DNA from: Prorocentrum cordatum
Lineage: Eukaryota > Sar > Dinophyceae > Prorocentrales > Prorocentraceae
Length of the DNA stretch: 64,000 nt
Reading direction: 5' to 3'
Assembly (NCBI GenBank): GCA_963575745.1
Contig: CAUYUJ010020586.1
Coordinates: 86,001 to 150,000, forward strand
In this document: piece after piece, positions 29,447 through 39,629 of the stretch
How positions within the stretch are numbered: position 1 is the stretch's first letter
Layout: each line of letters starts with the position of its first letter
Program-made: the position numbers and the translations under genes
The notes under the pieces: model-generated
Databases searched by the model: none
Seen by the model: only the letters and a program-made list of their open reading frames with translations
Told to the model about the DNA's origin: nothing

Positions 29447-30157
29447 CAGCCGGTTTCCCCGTCAGACCATGGGGGCAAAATGGGCCCGCGGCGGCCCCTG
29501 CCCGCAGACGGCCCGGGGGGGTCACCGAGACCATCGCCGCTGACGTTGCCGTGTTGGCTCTGGCCCTCGGCGGCCTCCAGGATGGGCAGCACCACGGCGT
29601 GGGTGGTGAGGCGTCTGGTGACGCTGTTGTACCGATCCTGGAGGGCCCTGGTGGGGCCCTTCTCGCCGATGTGCATGGCCAGCGTGGCCAGGCTGCGCAG
29701 CTGCTGCGAGAGCCACGTCATGCCTCGCGCCTCCCGCTGCGTCAGGGAGTCCACCGGAAGCGGCGGCGCAGGCAGCTCCCGCCACGTGTACACGGGCCCG
29801 CGAAAGTGGCCCGTGCGGGAGTCGAGGTCCTTACCTTCGAAGCAGTGGTACCTGTTGAGGTCATGCTCGAAGGCGGCCGAGACCTCGCGCCAGTAGGTGT
29901 CGATGTCATCCTGCGTGTATTCGCCTCGCCGTACCAACGGTCGAGGCCAGCTGCCAGGCGGCCCCGGGCAGCAGATGGGCAGCTCGAGCGGCCATCGCTG
30001 GGGCTTGTCCAGCTGCAGCACCATAGGCGGCCTCGCCGAGCGCCCCAGCCGCAGGACCACTGCCCGATGCGGTGAGCAGACGATCTCCTGCGAGACGGCT
30101 ACCTCGATCTTGCTGTCGAGGAGGGACTTCGAGACCACGAAGAAATCGCGGAGGGGG

Positions 30158-30262
30158 GGGAGGGAGAGGAGGAGGAGGAGGAGGAGGAGGAGGAGGAGGA
30201 GGAGGAGGAGGAGGAGGAGGAGGAGGAGGAGTAGGAGGAGGAGGAGGAGGAGGAGGAGGAGG
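30158..30262. repeat. (GGA)n microsatellite on the 5' side of LINE B
   Basis: GGA with one GTAGGA. It reads TCC into the truncated 5' end of LINE B. Confidence 0.95.
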
Positions 30263-30394
30263 GCGACCTGGGCGCGAGCCTCGACGACCTCCGGCCCCGC
30301 TGGGGCGTGCAGGCTTGGCCCCAGGATCCCAGGATCGGCGGACCCCCGCCGCCGTCTTCGCTGGTGGCTGTTTTCTTTTTATCCGGCGTTCCGA

Positions 30395-30758
30395 CAGCGG
30401 GCCCAGGCCACGACCTCAGCTTACCCCGAGGCGTCCGCACATCTCCCGTCCGTCCGTCCGTCCGCGGAGACCGCTCCCGCGCCCTCGGGCGCAGGTCTGT
30501 GGTGGTGATGATCGGCGGGCTGGTGGGCTGCTACGTGAGCGTTTTTTTATTCGGCGTTTCGACATTGGGGGGAAAAAGGGGGGGAGGGGGGGGGGGCTGG
30601 CTCCAGACCTCTGCTTAGTGCGACTGTTTGCAAGAGTGCTGCCTCTGGGGGAGGCTCCACCCGCTCGAAGCAGGCGCCCAAGAAACAGCCAAGATCTACT
30701 CCATGGGGGAGGGGAGGAGGGAGGGTTTTGGAGCCCGCGCCCATCGGCAGAACAGTGC
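30395..30758 (+). repeat. Dispersed repeat family D, copy 1
   Basis: CCACGACCTCAGC, CCGTCCGTCCGTCCGCGGAG, TTCGGCGTTTCGACATTGGG, a G run, CTCTGCTTAGTGCGACTG, CCAAGATCTACTCCATGGG. Copies at 48608-48825 (5'-truncated) and 62768-63095, all plus. Confidence 0.85.
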
Positions 30759-30904
30759 TTTAAAAAACGATCACCTGAACAAGGGATCGCCCTGAACAGT
30801 GTTTTTCGTTCTCGTTTGGTCCCCGTAGTCCCTCGCTTCGCCATCCCTCCGCCTTTCCTGCAGCACGGCATCGAAGCGAAACAACGGCCCACGAAATCGA
30901 CAGA

Positions 30905-31042
30905 AGAGGAGGAGGAGGAGGAGGAGGAGGAGGAGGAGGAGGAGGAGGAGGAGCAGAAGGCGGAGGAGGAGGAGGAGGAGGAGGAAGAGGAGGAGGAGGA
31001 GGAGGAGGAGGAGGAGAAGGCGGAGGAGAAGGCGGAGGCGGA
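30905..31042. repeat. (GGA)n microsatellite
   Basis: GGA with AAGGCGGA interruptions. Confidence 0.95.
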
Positions 31043-31590
31043 TGAGCGCCGTTGAGGCCGACCCCCCTGCGATGCACGAGCGGCGGAGGCAGCCCGTGCA
31101 CCGGCGCGCGGCGAGCTCGGCCGGCCAGGGCCGCGCGGCGCGCGGGGGGGGGCGGCCGAGGGCGACGGCCTCGAGGACGGTCAGGGAGCTTACAGAGGAC
31201 GTGCGCGCCCAGCTCTGTGCACGAACACGGCCCCTCGATGCGCGAGACCGGCCGCGTCATACGAACATCTGCGCAGTGCGTGCTCTCGAAACCAGCGTGG
31301 GCTCATCTACGTGCACGTCCTGCTGTCGCTCCTGAACGGTGGGAGCTCGGACGAGCTCGACGAGGGGCGGGGGGCAAGCTCCTGTGTGGACGTCCGAAGT
31401 GCGTGCGGACAGAAATGGGTACCGTCGGAGCGCACGCGAGAGGGCACGCGACGGGACACGAGACTCTTCCGACGGCAGCACGGCCTCCAACAGCGACGGG
31501 GCATAGGGTACCCTGAGCCCGAGCACGCAGAGGACATGAGAAGGGATGGACACGACACACGAGTACGTTAGATTTTGCAGGGTCGACCTG
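31043..31590. other. GC-rich spacer without a supported gene
   Basis: Frames are open on both strands because of GC content; none shows a motif. Confidence 0.3.
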
Positions 31591-31734
31591 CCAACGCGCC
31601 CCGACTGTGAAATGCCCAGCAACAGCTGTTCTCCAGCACCATCAGCGACCGCTGTTGGGTAGCCAACGCGCCCCGACTGTGCAATGCCCAGCAACAGCTG
31701 TTCTCCAGCACCATCAGCGACCGCTGTTGGGTAG
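31591..31734. repeat. Tandem duplication, 72-bp unit, 2 copies
   Basis: 31591-31662 and 31663-31734 differ by one base (TGTGAAATG against TGTGCAATG). Each holds CAACAGCTGTTCTCCAGCAC and GACCGCTGTTGGGTAG. Confidence 0.95.
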
Positions 31735-32339
31735 GCGGGCGGATGCCTTCAGAGAAGGTCGACCGCGGCGGCGCGGACAGTTCGGACAGCGGGTCCTGTT
31801 CACAATGAGCAGGAAAAGCTGTTGGGCATCGCGCCCATTCTTTCCATACAGTAGTAGCTCGACCACAAGAAACATTCCACTAGAAAACCCAACCATGCGC
31901 CCCCAGGATGTCCGTCGTTTTTTGGAATGGGAACGTCACGCGTTGTGCAGGAAAACAATCGAAACCCAAGAAACCCTGGGCACCCTGGAGGCAAGCAGGG
32001 TGCTTCTTGGCATGGGCTTCCACTGCACCCATCTCGATCGTCCCGATCCTGGCCGGGCGCAACACCTGCCGCGGCCTTGCGCGGAGGCAACCCCGGCCAG
32101 CTCACCGCACGTGGCTTGCGGGGGTGTACCCCGTGCCTGTCCGCAGCGCATGGGGAGAACGACCGGTGCGAGGAGCTGCAACCGATCATGCTGAGCCCGC
32201 CATCGCTCGGACGTCCATTCCCCGTGAATCTTCGGGCTGCGTGCGCTCACTCCCCGCAAGATGACCGAAGGATGTTCCTCGATGGCCCAGGCCAGCAGAA
32301 AATCCACGCGTCCGAGCGAGGCCGAGTGAGATACTTTAG
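31735..32339. other. Spacer without a supported gene
   Basis: 31830-31845 (GCGCCCATTCTTTCC) resembles 48588, a small shared module. No domain is seen. Confidence 0.35.
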
Positions 32340-32560
32340 GGGGCCACATGCGAGCCCTACCCCAACCCCACACGATTTCAGAGGGGGAGGGTGGGGTTCA
32401 CTTCGTTCGGGAGCTTCCCCAGCCCCCTGGCGGCGCCTCCGGCGCCGCCCCTGGCGCGCTCCGCGCGCCAGGGAGGGGGGTCCAGCTCTGATCCCAGAAA
32501 TCCGCGCGGACCTCCGAGTTTTTATAGTCACGTCACTCTTCTTTCCCGATGTAGAGAAGC
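32340..32560. mobile_element. Mosaic of foldback arms (44172 palindrome and family P)
   Basis: 32340-32420 (GGGGGCCACATGCGAGCCCT, GATTTCAGAGGGGGAGGG, TGGGGTTCACTTCG) matches one arm of the palindrome at 44172. 32430-32560 carries the family P core and right arm (AAATCCGCGCGGACCTCCGA). The pairing arms are absent, so this is a recombinant or a chimeric element. Confidence 0.6.
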
Positions 32561-32819
32561 CACAAAAAACGTACCCGCCCAACGTCACGTACGTGAACAC
32601 GCCCCCCCCCCCAGTCCGCGAGAGCAGCCGCGTGATGCGAACGTTCGCGCAATTCGTACTCTCGATACCAACGTGGATTCATGTACACGTGCGTCCTTCT
32701 TTCGCTCTTGGATCTCGGCGGCGCGCAGAGGGGGCAGGGGTAGGTGGGAAGGCTTCTTCCGAGCAGCCTCCTAAGAAACTGCCCTCCCCCCCTCCCCTCT
32801 ACGCGTGGGAGGGAAACGT
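32561..32819. other. Spacer
   Basis: No gene seen. Confidence 0.3.
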
Positions 32820-32945
32820 TGTTTGGTGTCCCTGGGCCCTCCACGGGCGCCGGGATTTTTTGGTCTCCACGGGGCCCTCCTAAAGTGTTTCTAAATTTTT
32901 GGTCTCCCGGGGCCCTCCACGGGCCCCGGGATTGTTGAAAAGCGA
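32820..32945. repeat. Imperfect direct repeat
   Basis: GGGCCCTCCACGGGCGCCGG with GATTTTTTGGTCTC, and GGGCCCTCCACGGGCCCCGG with GATTG, about 76 bases apart. A related phrase (GGGGCCCGTGGAGAGCCC) is at 49382. Confidence 0.65.
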
Positions 32946-33437
32946 CTCTGGATGAGGATCTGGTCCTTGGGTGAAAACAACAGGGTCCAGGACACGTTTT
33001 CCTCAGGACCCCCTTCCCCGTTCCAAGAATCGGGCTGCATCGGATGCGCCAGGATGAACAAAAAACGCCGTGCCAATATCGGAACCCATCGGAGCGTCGG
33101 AATATCGAAATCGAATCGGATCGAACCGGCCGACATCAATATCGAGTCGGCTTGATCATACCAAAATTGAGCCCGAAGGCCGGGAGGCAGGAAGGGGGTA
33201 TCTTCCTCCCTCCTCCCTCCTCCCTCCCCAGACAATCTCACGCCGCACCAAGAATATCATCGGACAACTTCTCACTGTTTCCTCAAAACCTGAAGGCCCT
33301 TACAGGATGAGAAACATGTCCCAGAGAAGGGGTCGAGATCTCAGCGGGTCCACGTTTTGACAAAACCACGACTTTGGGGATCTGTGTCGTCCTCGTCGAC
33401 GTCGTCATCGTCGTCGTCCTCCCCCCTCCTTCTTCCA
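32946..33437. other. Spacer without a supported gene
   Basis: Contains a CTCCCTCC tract (33207-33230) and a GTC/GTCGTC tract (33385-33422). Confidence 0.4.
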
Positions 33438-33925
33438 CAGATTGAGGGCGGGTCGTTTTCAAAATGTGGTTCTCGCCTTAGCGCCGCGCATATTCGTTGT
33501 AACAAGTGGCAAGAGCTTCGCAGGACGGATTGAGGGCTCTCGCCTTTGACCCGCGCACAGTCTTCTTTGTATAATACTGCAAAAGACTCGCGGCTTCCCA
33601 TGATGGACGCACCAGAAATAATTTTGTGGACGTTTTTACGTTTATGAGGGTGCAACAGTTACGATGATGCGAAATGCTGGAGTCCCAAGTATGGCGTTCT
33701 GGCACGATTCGGGATCATCTAGACGCAACAGTCAAGTTTATCCGTGGCGTTGGAATCCCGAGAACAATGTTTTGGCATGCTTCTAGGTCTTCGAACGGTG
33801 GTCTTCCAACGATGCAAGTCCCTCGATGGAAATGAACCGTTGTATGGGGCCTATGATAGGGGAGTTTGGGGGGAAGGTTTCTTCCAAAATCGTTGGTGCC
33901 TCTTGGGTTTACACTGGTTTTCCTC
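33438..33925 (+). repeat. Repeat family G, copy 2 (5'-shortened)
   Basis: Starts at CAGATTGAGGGCGGGTCG with about two 83-bp units, then the tail: TTCTGGCACGATTCGGGATC, GTTGGAATCCCGAGAACAAT, GTTTTGGCATGCTTC, GGTCTTCGAACGG, GGAAATGAACCGTTGTATGG, CTTGGGTTTACACTGG and TCC units. Confidence 0.85.
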
Positions 33926-34113
33926 CTCCTCCTCCTCCTCCTCACCTTCCACCCTGAAAATGGTTCGCAAAACTAGGCGGAATAGCAAGAGACGGGGACC
34001 TCCCCGTCCTCCCCTCTCCTCCTCCTCCTCCTCCTCCTCCTCCTCCTCCTCCTCCGTCTTCTCCTCCTCCTCCTCCTCCTCCTCCTCCTCCTCCTCCTCC
34101 TCCTCCTCCTCCT
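33919..34113. repeat. TCC microsatellite in two parts
   Basis: 33919-33945 and 34015-34113, parted by about 70 bases of unique sequence. Confidence 0.95.
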
Positions 34114-34830
34114 TTCCTCGCCACTGAACTCCCCTTTTCTTTTCCAATGTCCTGTCTGCCCCCCCCCTCTTGATTCCCTCCCCATTTTGCCCTCCTCCCC
34201 CTCCCCTCGTTCCTTCGTCGATTCCCTCCTCCTCCTACCCCATCCTCCTCGTGCAGCCCCCTCCTCCTCCCCGCTGTTCCCTCTCGCCCTCCCTCTTCTC
34301 CGTGGCCTCGCGCCGTTCTATCCACCCGTCCAGGTACGGCTTGATCTCCGTTTCGACAAAATCGCGGCACTTTCTGCGGAAGTCGACGTGCGACCTCGGG
34401 CCGGCTGGGGCATTCAGGCAGGCCCGACTGTGAAGAGACTGTAGGGTGCTGGGGTGGCCTCGCAAGCGCTCCCGCGCCCGCGCAGATCCAGGCAGAAAAA
34501 GAAAAGGGCTGCCACCGACGACAAGGGCGAAACCGAATGCAGCGACGCGAACGAGGAGGGGAGGGACGCAAATGATGCAGTCCTGCTGCTTCCAACCAGG
34601 ATTCGCCGCCAGCCAGTGATTCTTGGAGCGATCGTTCCACTTGCTCCTCCTGCCCCTCCTCCTACTCCTCTGCTCCTCCGCTCCTCCTCGTGCTCGCGTT
34701 CGTGCTCGTGCTCGTGCTCAAGCTCGTGAACGCACTCGTGTTCGTGCTCCTCCTCCTGAAGAATCGCCTGGTTCCTAGTTCGATCATCTCTCCAGGGCCG
34801 ACCGGCCCTGGCTGGGGGGAGCAACGTACC
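34114..34830. other. Pyrimidine-rich spacer with GTGCTC hexamer tract
   Basis: CTCC-rich to 34300. 34686-34752 repeats CTCGTGCTCGTGCTC. No supported gene. Confidence 0.45.
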
Positions 34831-35259
34831 CGGCTCAGCTGCGCCCCGGCCGCCCTCGCACCTGCGGCAACGCCGTGGCTGCTGCGCGGCGGCCTGCCAA
34901 CAAGCGCCTGGCGCGCGCGCGCAAGCCGGCCAGCGGCGCCGCGCAACGGTTCTCCGGCGCCGCCCCCCGCGCGAGCCCGCCCGACCGCCAGCGCCGCCCG
35001 GCCGCCGCCAGCGCGCGCCGGCGCCCTGCGCCCAGCCGCCTGCTGCCGGCCCCTGCTGGCGCGCCCTGCGCCCCGCGGCCCGCTTGCCAGCCGCGCAGCG
35101 CCCCGCGCTGAACGCGCGCGTTCCTGCGGCCAGCCGGCCAAGCCAGCCGCTGGGCGCGCGCCCTGGCTCAGCTCGCGCGCGCGCGCGCGGCAGGCAGCGG
35201 GCTCGCCTCCGCCGCCGCCAGTCCTGCGGCGCGCCGCGCCGCGCGAGGCGAGGCGAGCG
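34831..35259. other. Extremely GC-rich block
   Basis: GCCAGCGGCGCC-, GCGCGCGC- and CTGCGGCC-type words in no clear period. All frames are open because of composition. It lies 3' of the readable part of LINE C and may be its decayed end. Confidence 0.4.
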
Positions 35260-36190
35260 GAGCGGTAAGGCTCCGCGTTGCCGCGCTGCGTCGGCGCCAT
35301 GGCCTGACGCGCCGCCGCCAGCACGGCGGTGTCGCCGCGCGCCCAGGTGCAGAGGAACGCCTGCGCTTCCAGCCTGGCGAGCCCGACGGCCTCGAGCGCG
35401 AAGGCAGTCAGAGCTCGGCTCGGCGACATCGGTGCTTGCGCTCCTCCCAGGCCGTCGCGGCTGCGCCGTCGCGGGCAGCGCGGTCCCGGCCCGCCGGCGC
35501 GTCCGCGCCAAGAGCGCGGCGTCCGTGACCTCCACATCGACGTAGGTCGGGGGTCGTGCCAGCCGCGGGGTCGGTCAAGGCCACGTCGAGGCGGGCTGCC
35601 TCGACAGTGTCATCCGCGCGCGCCCTGTCCCAGGCGGGCGCGAATTGTTTCGTGTCCACGTCCGTCGCGCCTGGGGCGCGCAGCCAGCCGCCGAGCCAGA
35701 CCCTGACGCCGTCGTGGCGATGGGTAGTGCCACCGCCGACGTGGCAGTAGTGCCCTGGCGTCGTTACCAGGCCGACCCCGCAGCGCGCGCCGTCTTCCCG
35801 GCGCCAGAAGCAAGGCGCGGTGGCGGCCGCGGGCAGGGGCAGCTGCAGGCGCAGCCCCAGGGCGGGGAGGAAGTGCGCGTCCGCCAGCCAATGGCTCTCC
35901 TCCGTCAACGGCAGGAGCCAGTTTCGCGCGCCTTTCCCGCCTGCCGAGCGGAGCTGCGCTGGCTGGGTCGGCGGCAAAGTGCCTGGGAGCCGCTGCCGGC
36001 GCGCGGCGCCTTGGCCTTGCTGCGCAGAGCCAGTCCGTGCCGCGCACCAAGGGCGTGCGTCCCGCGCCCTCGGCTACCCCCCGGGCAGTCGGGCACGTCT
36101 GTTGGAAGGCTTCGAGGCTGGGCAATCCGAGCTCGCTGCACGCCAGCCAAGCCCCCACAAAAGCGGGCAGCCTCCAAGAGCGCGAGGCCC
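35260..36190 (-). pseudogene. LINE C: 3' fragment of a third non-LTR retrotransposon
   Basis: Minus strand, read in several frames. VGAWLACSELGLPSLEAFQQ (about 36170-36100) leads to GARNWLLPLTEESHWLADAH with FLPALGLRLQLPLP, a region placed after the RT in dinoflagellate LINEs I know by pattern. Then comes a CCHC-like motif (DGARCGVGL, GHYC, HVGGGTTHRHDGVRVWL) and ARLDVALTDP. After a frame change near 35560 follows TYVDVEVTDAALLARTRRR. The pair LDV and VDVEVT resembles the core of a restriction-like (PD-D/ExK) endonuclease that follows the CCHC motif in some LINEs; this is tentative. Another frame gives LTAFALEAVGLARLEAQAF. The RT itself is absent, so only the last part of the element is here. 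Confidence 0.6.
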
Positions 36191-36235
36191 TGGAGCCCGA
36201 CTCCGCCGCCAGCGCGGGGCAGGAGGGACAGGTAT

Positions 36236-36366
36236 TCCTCCTCCTTTTCCTCCTCCTCCTCCTCCTCCTTTTTTATCCTCCTCCTTTTTATCCTCCTCCT
36301 CCTCCTCCTCCTCCTCCTCCTCCTCCTCCTCCTCCTCCTCCCCGTCCTCCCCCTCCTCCTCTTCTT
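36236..36366. repeat. TCC/TCCTTTT microsatellite
   Basis: TCC units with TTTTATCC interruptions. On the strand of LINE C it reads GGA, the opposite of the other retroposed blocks. Confidence 0.95.
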
Positions 36367-36715
36367 CCATACCGCGCGGACGAAGACGATGTCTGGATCA
36401 CGGCCGCCCCCAGTTCAGACCACTCGCTGAACTGTCGCGGGGTGTGAAATCGACCTCCTTCCTATTCCTCGGACGAAAACGAAGTCGAGTTCACGATCCG
36501 CTTTTGGTCATACCAGTTGTCGGATTTGCGTTGCTCCTACTATCCGTATCCTGACTGTTGCGCTGTTGCGCACGCGCGGTGGCGGGGTTTGCTGCAGGCA
36601 GCTGAAGGGCTCCACCCACCGCTGCCCCCAGGATTATCGGCCACCCCTGGGTCATTGCAAATTACATACGAGTATGCCGCATCGCCAGATCCCCACATTC
36701 GCTATTTTAGAACCG
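36367..36715. other. Spacer without a supported gene
   Basis: Nothing recognisable. Confidence 0.3.
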
Positions 36716-36750
36716 TGCTCACACACCTATATAGATATATATAGATGGGC

Positions 36751-36785
<35 letters not shown>

Positions 36786-36900
36786 CGTATATATAAAAAT
36801 GTATATACACACGTTTAGATATGTATGTATGTACGTATGTGTGTATGCATGTATATACATGCACATCTATATATGCACATATATATATATATATCAATTT
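36716..36900. repeat. TA and GTAT microsatellite field
   Basis: TATATAGA, (TA)n, then GTATGTAC variants. Ends just before a copy of motif J. Confidence 0.93.
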
Positions 36901-36904
36901 ACAC

Positions 36905-36933
36905 ATTAGAACCACGCGCGCTGCGTGCGCTGA
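36905..36933. repeat. Short dispersed motif J, copy 1
   Basis: ATTAGAACCACGCGCGCTGC, then GTGCGCTGA. Relatives at 38652, 52925 and 54923 carry TAGAACCA followed by GCGCGC-rich palindromes. Confidence 0.5.
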
Positions 36934-37479
36934 CGTTCGACTCGCAAACGAGCCACGGGTGCCGTTGTAAGCCCCGCTGTGGCTACAACGACGACTTCCA
37001 GCGTTCTCGGGCCCATGCCGTAGTCGCAAAGAAACGCGTAGTCATAACGCGGGGCGCCACGTTCCCGCGCACCTCGCAATCTCGTGGCCGCCTTTGCTTG
37101 GTTTATCGAACTGCGTTTTTTTCTACACTTTCACTTCCGCTCTGCCCAGTCGCGACGCTCAATGTTTTTGCGCATATGCTCGGTCTCCCCATGCCCGATC
37201 ACGCAGACATCCGCCGGCTTCTCGTGTTGGGGTTGGCTCGGGGCCTCGCTGCGCGTGCGTGGGAGGGCGTTGTTTATGTTCCCTCCTCCTTGTGCTCCAG
37301 GCTTCTCGTTCACAGCGATCGTTCAGCTATCGGGTAACTGCAGAGGGCACGCGCATATGCCTCGGTCATCAGCGCCCTTCTCTGCAATCAGTTGTTGTCG
37401 AATCTGTCCACGAGAATGGGGAAGCTCCAGTGTGCTGGACGCCACACCTCATGCCTGCGATAATCGCACCCGTGGGAGC
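36934..37479. other. Spacer without a supported gene
   Basis: Balanced composition and frames of moderate length on plus, but no motif. Confidence 0.3.
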
Positions 37480-38070
37480 AAAAGGTTCGGGCTCACGGGG
37501 GTTGCTGAATGATTTGCCTGGCAAGTCCCATGTATGGGGTTGCCTGGAGCTCTGGCAGGGCCTCTGGCGGTACCCTCTTGGCGCTCTGGCGAGGCCTTCC
37601 AGGAGGTGAGGGAAGGGCACGGAACCTAAACTATTGTACAGTATAACCACACCCCGCTCGCTCGGGCGGGTCCGCCCTGCAAGGGTGGGAGAAGCAAACA
37701 TCGTGTGAAAGAGTATGGTGCAGGGATGCCCTGCTCTCGCTGGCGGGGGGTTCCCTGGCGCTCTGGCGGGGCGGCTTGCCCAGGAGGGGAGGGAGGAGCA
37801 CGGCACCTGAGGAAAATTATGGTATAGCCACATCCCGTGCGCTCTAACGGGGCTACGTCGGATGCGGTGGGAGGAGCAAAACATAACAAGGACTGTATAT
37901 GGTATAGTAACGCCCCCCTCGCTCTACCGGGGCCGCCCTTGAGGGGTGGGAGGGGCAAAGCAACTTGTGAAATGATAGGGTATAGCGACGCCCCGCTCGC
38001 TCCGGCGGGGCCTGTCTGGCGCTCTGGCGGGGCCGTCCCAAGAGAGGGGGGAAAAGCACGGAAGCTGAGG
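37480..38070. repeat. Degenerate tandem repeat, about 75-95-bp unit
   Basis: Units near 37630, 37820, 37895 and 37975 carry GGTATAGCGACGCCCCGCTC, GCTCTGGCGGGGCC and GGGAGGAGCACGGCACCTGA or variants. Confidence 0.75.
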
Positions 38071-38154
38071 GGTGAGGGGAAGAAAAGGAAAGAGGAGGTA
38101 ATGGAGGCAAGGGGAGGGGGCGGGAGGGAAGGAGGGACGGAAGGGGGAGGCCCG

Positions 38155-38610
38155 GGCCATCTGGGCCATCTTCGAGCGCCGTGGGGCCTCCCGCTCCCGC
38201 TCAGTGGCCCATCTTGGGCCTGTCCTGGGGCCTCTTGGGCGGTCTGGGGCTCCTCGTGGGCAATTTGGAGGCTCTCTGGAGCCGTTTTGGGGCTCTTTTG
38301 AGGCGTCTTCGGTTGTCTTGGGGCGGTCTTGGGGGCGTCTTCGGCCGTCTTCGAGCATTGGAAGCTCGAGAACGCGAGAAAGCGAAAAACATCGAACGAA
38401 CCAATGCAAATCAATGATTTGGGCTTCTTTGGGCTCTCTCGGGACGTCTCTCGGAGCTCTCTTTGGCCCTCTTGGAGGCCTCTTGGACAAATGTTGAAAC
38501 GCTCTTGTGAGGTCTTGGGCTCTTGGAGCGCTCTTGGGCCATCTTGGCGCCCTCTTGGGACGTCTCTCGGCCCCCTTTGACGTTTTTTGGCGCCCCTCGC
38601 CGGGCCCGAA
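38155..38610 (+). repeat. Degenerate CTTGGGC word array, family L, block 1
   Basis: Short words such as CTCTTGGGCC, GTCTTGGGGC and TCTTGGAGC follow one another at 15-25 base spacing. 38493-38560 (TGTTGAAACGCTCTTGTG, TTGGAGCGCTCTTGGGCC) is shared with 40120-40190. Gly/Pro/Ser/Trp/Leu-rich frames are repeat products. Confidence 0.8.
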
Positions 38611-38651
38611 ACGGCCGGAACACACATCAGTGCACTTTGGGGGCCCGGGGA

Positions 38652-38687
38652 CCCTAGAACCACGCATGCGCTTCGCGCGCGCTTAAC
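38652..38687. repeat. Motif J, copy 2
   Basis: CCTAGAACCACGCATGCGCT, TCGCGCGCGCTTAA. Confidence 0.5.
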
Positions 38688-38959
38688 CGGTCGACTGGTG
38701 ATCTCTCGCCAACACAAAGCATTGCTCCTCCGAGCCCGCGGGGCGCGCTCCGACAACGCGTTCCCCGACCGTCGGCTCGAGGAGCAGCAGGAGGCAAACT
38801 GAGCATCGTTCAACCGATCCCTATCCCCACTGGCGTGGCCTGGGCCCTGCTGGTCGATTTACCCCTGACATGCAGGTGCACGTCAACATGCTCTGTTTCC
38901 TCCTGCCTCTTCCTCATTCCTCCTCCTCTCGTCGACCGGTCGACCAATGATCTGTCGCC
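38688..38959. other. Spacer
   Basis: GTCGACTGGTGATCTCTCGC (38690) is echoed by GTCGACCAATGATCTGTCGC (38939). No gene. Confidence 0.4.
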
Positions 38960-39605
38960 AAGCTATGGGCCAGGAAAAATGCAGCGCAACAGCGCCACGT
39001 TACACTATGCTATGGAACGCCATGATACACCATGCTACGCTATAAAACGCAATGCCACTATGCAGTATGCAATGCAATCGCATGATATACCGTACAGTGC
39101 GCATTGCATGCCATGCCATTCTGTGCTGTGAAATGTTATGGTGATATGTTGGATGATACGCTGAGCCATCTCATTTCATGTTTCCTGTGAAGAACGATGC
39201 TACTGCATTGCATGGTAAGCACAGACACGGCATACCGTGCTATGCAATGCAATGCAATGCTATGCCATGTTATGAACTGCTAGGCTAAACTAAACAGGAC
39301 GACAGTAAGAGCAACAACGGGGGTGTGATATTTGCATGCTTTCGGTTTATTATTGCGAAGAGCAGTACGGTGCTGTTCGGTTAATGTATACGCATTGGAA
39401 TGCCATAGTACGCCACGATGCGTCATGAGATGCAATGCCATGCTGGGCAATGTTACGTCGTGACGTGCAGTGGTAGGCTCAGCTAGACACTGCTATGGAA
39501 TGCGTTACTACGGCATACTGAACCATACTGTGATATGCACTGACACATTTAGCTATGTCGTGCTGTGCTGTGCCATGCCATGTCATGCAACGCTGCGGCG
39601 CCACG
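38960..39605. repeat. Degenerate array of ATGC/GCAATGC words
   Basis: About 600 bases in which ATGCAATGC, CATGCTATG, ATGCCATG and close variants recur every 5-12 bases, with lower GC than the surroundings. One stretch (39240-39275) is nearly perfect GCAAT pentamers. Confidence 0.8.
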
Positions 39606-39629
39606 ATAGGCTAGGCGGTCCTTTCCTAT

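Larger units (their letters stand above)
26100..30150 (-). mobile_element. LINE B: 5'-truncated non-LTR retrotransposon (EEP end, RT, RNase H, zinc motif)
   Basis: Minus strand. It enters inside the endonuclease domain at about 30150, directly against a GGA tract, as expected for 5' truncation during target-primed insertion. Parts in order: endonuclease C-terminus (FFVVSKSLLDSKIEV, SPHRAVVLRLG; about 30150-30050), a linker to about 29450, an N-terminal RT extension, RT (28830-27500), RNase H (27040-26580) and a Cys/His motif (26320-26220). Lesions are a frame change near 29500 (G/C runs), an in-frame TAA at 28439-28441 inside the RT, a one-base G-run change at 26702-26707 in RNase H and an in-frame TGA at 26578-26580. 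The 3' limit is uncertain and lies before the purine tract at 25938-26035. Confidence 0.88.

Noticed and set aside
34831-35259. Long frames on both strands in the GC-rich block
   Set aside because: Stop codons are rare at this GC content. No frame keeps a recognisable motif.
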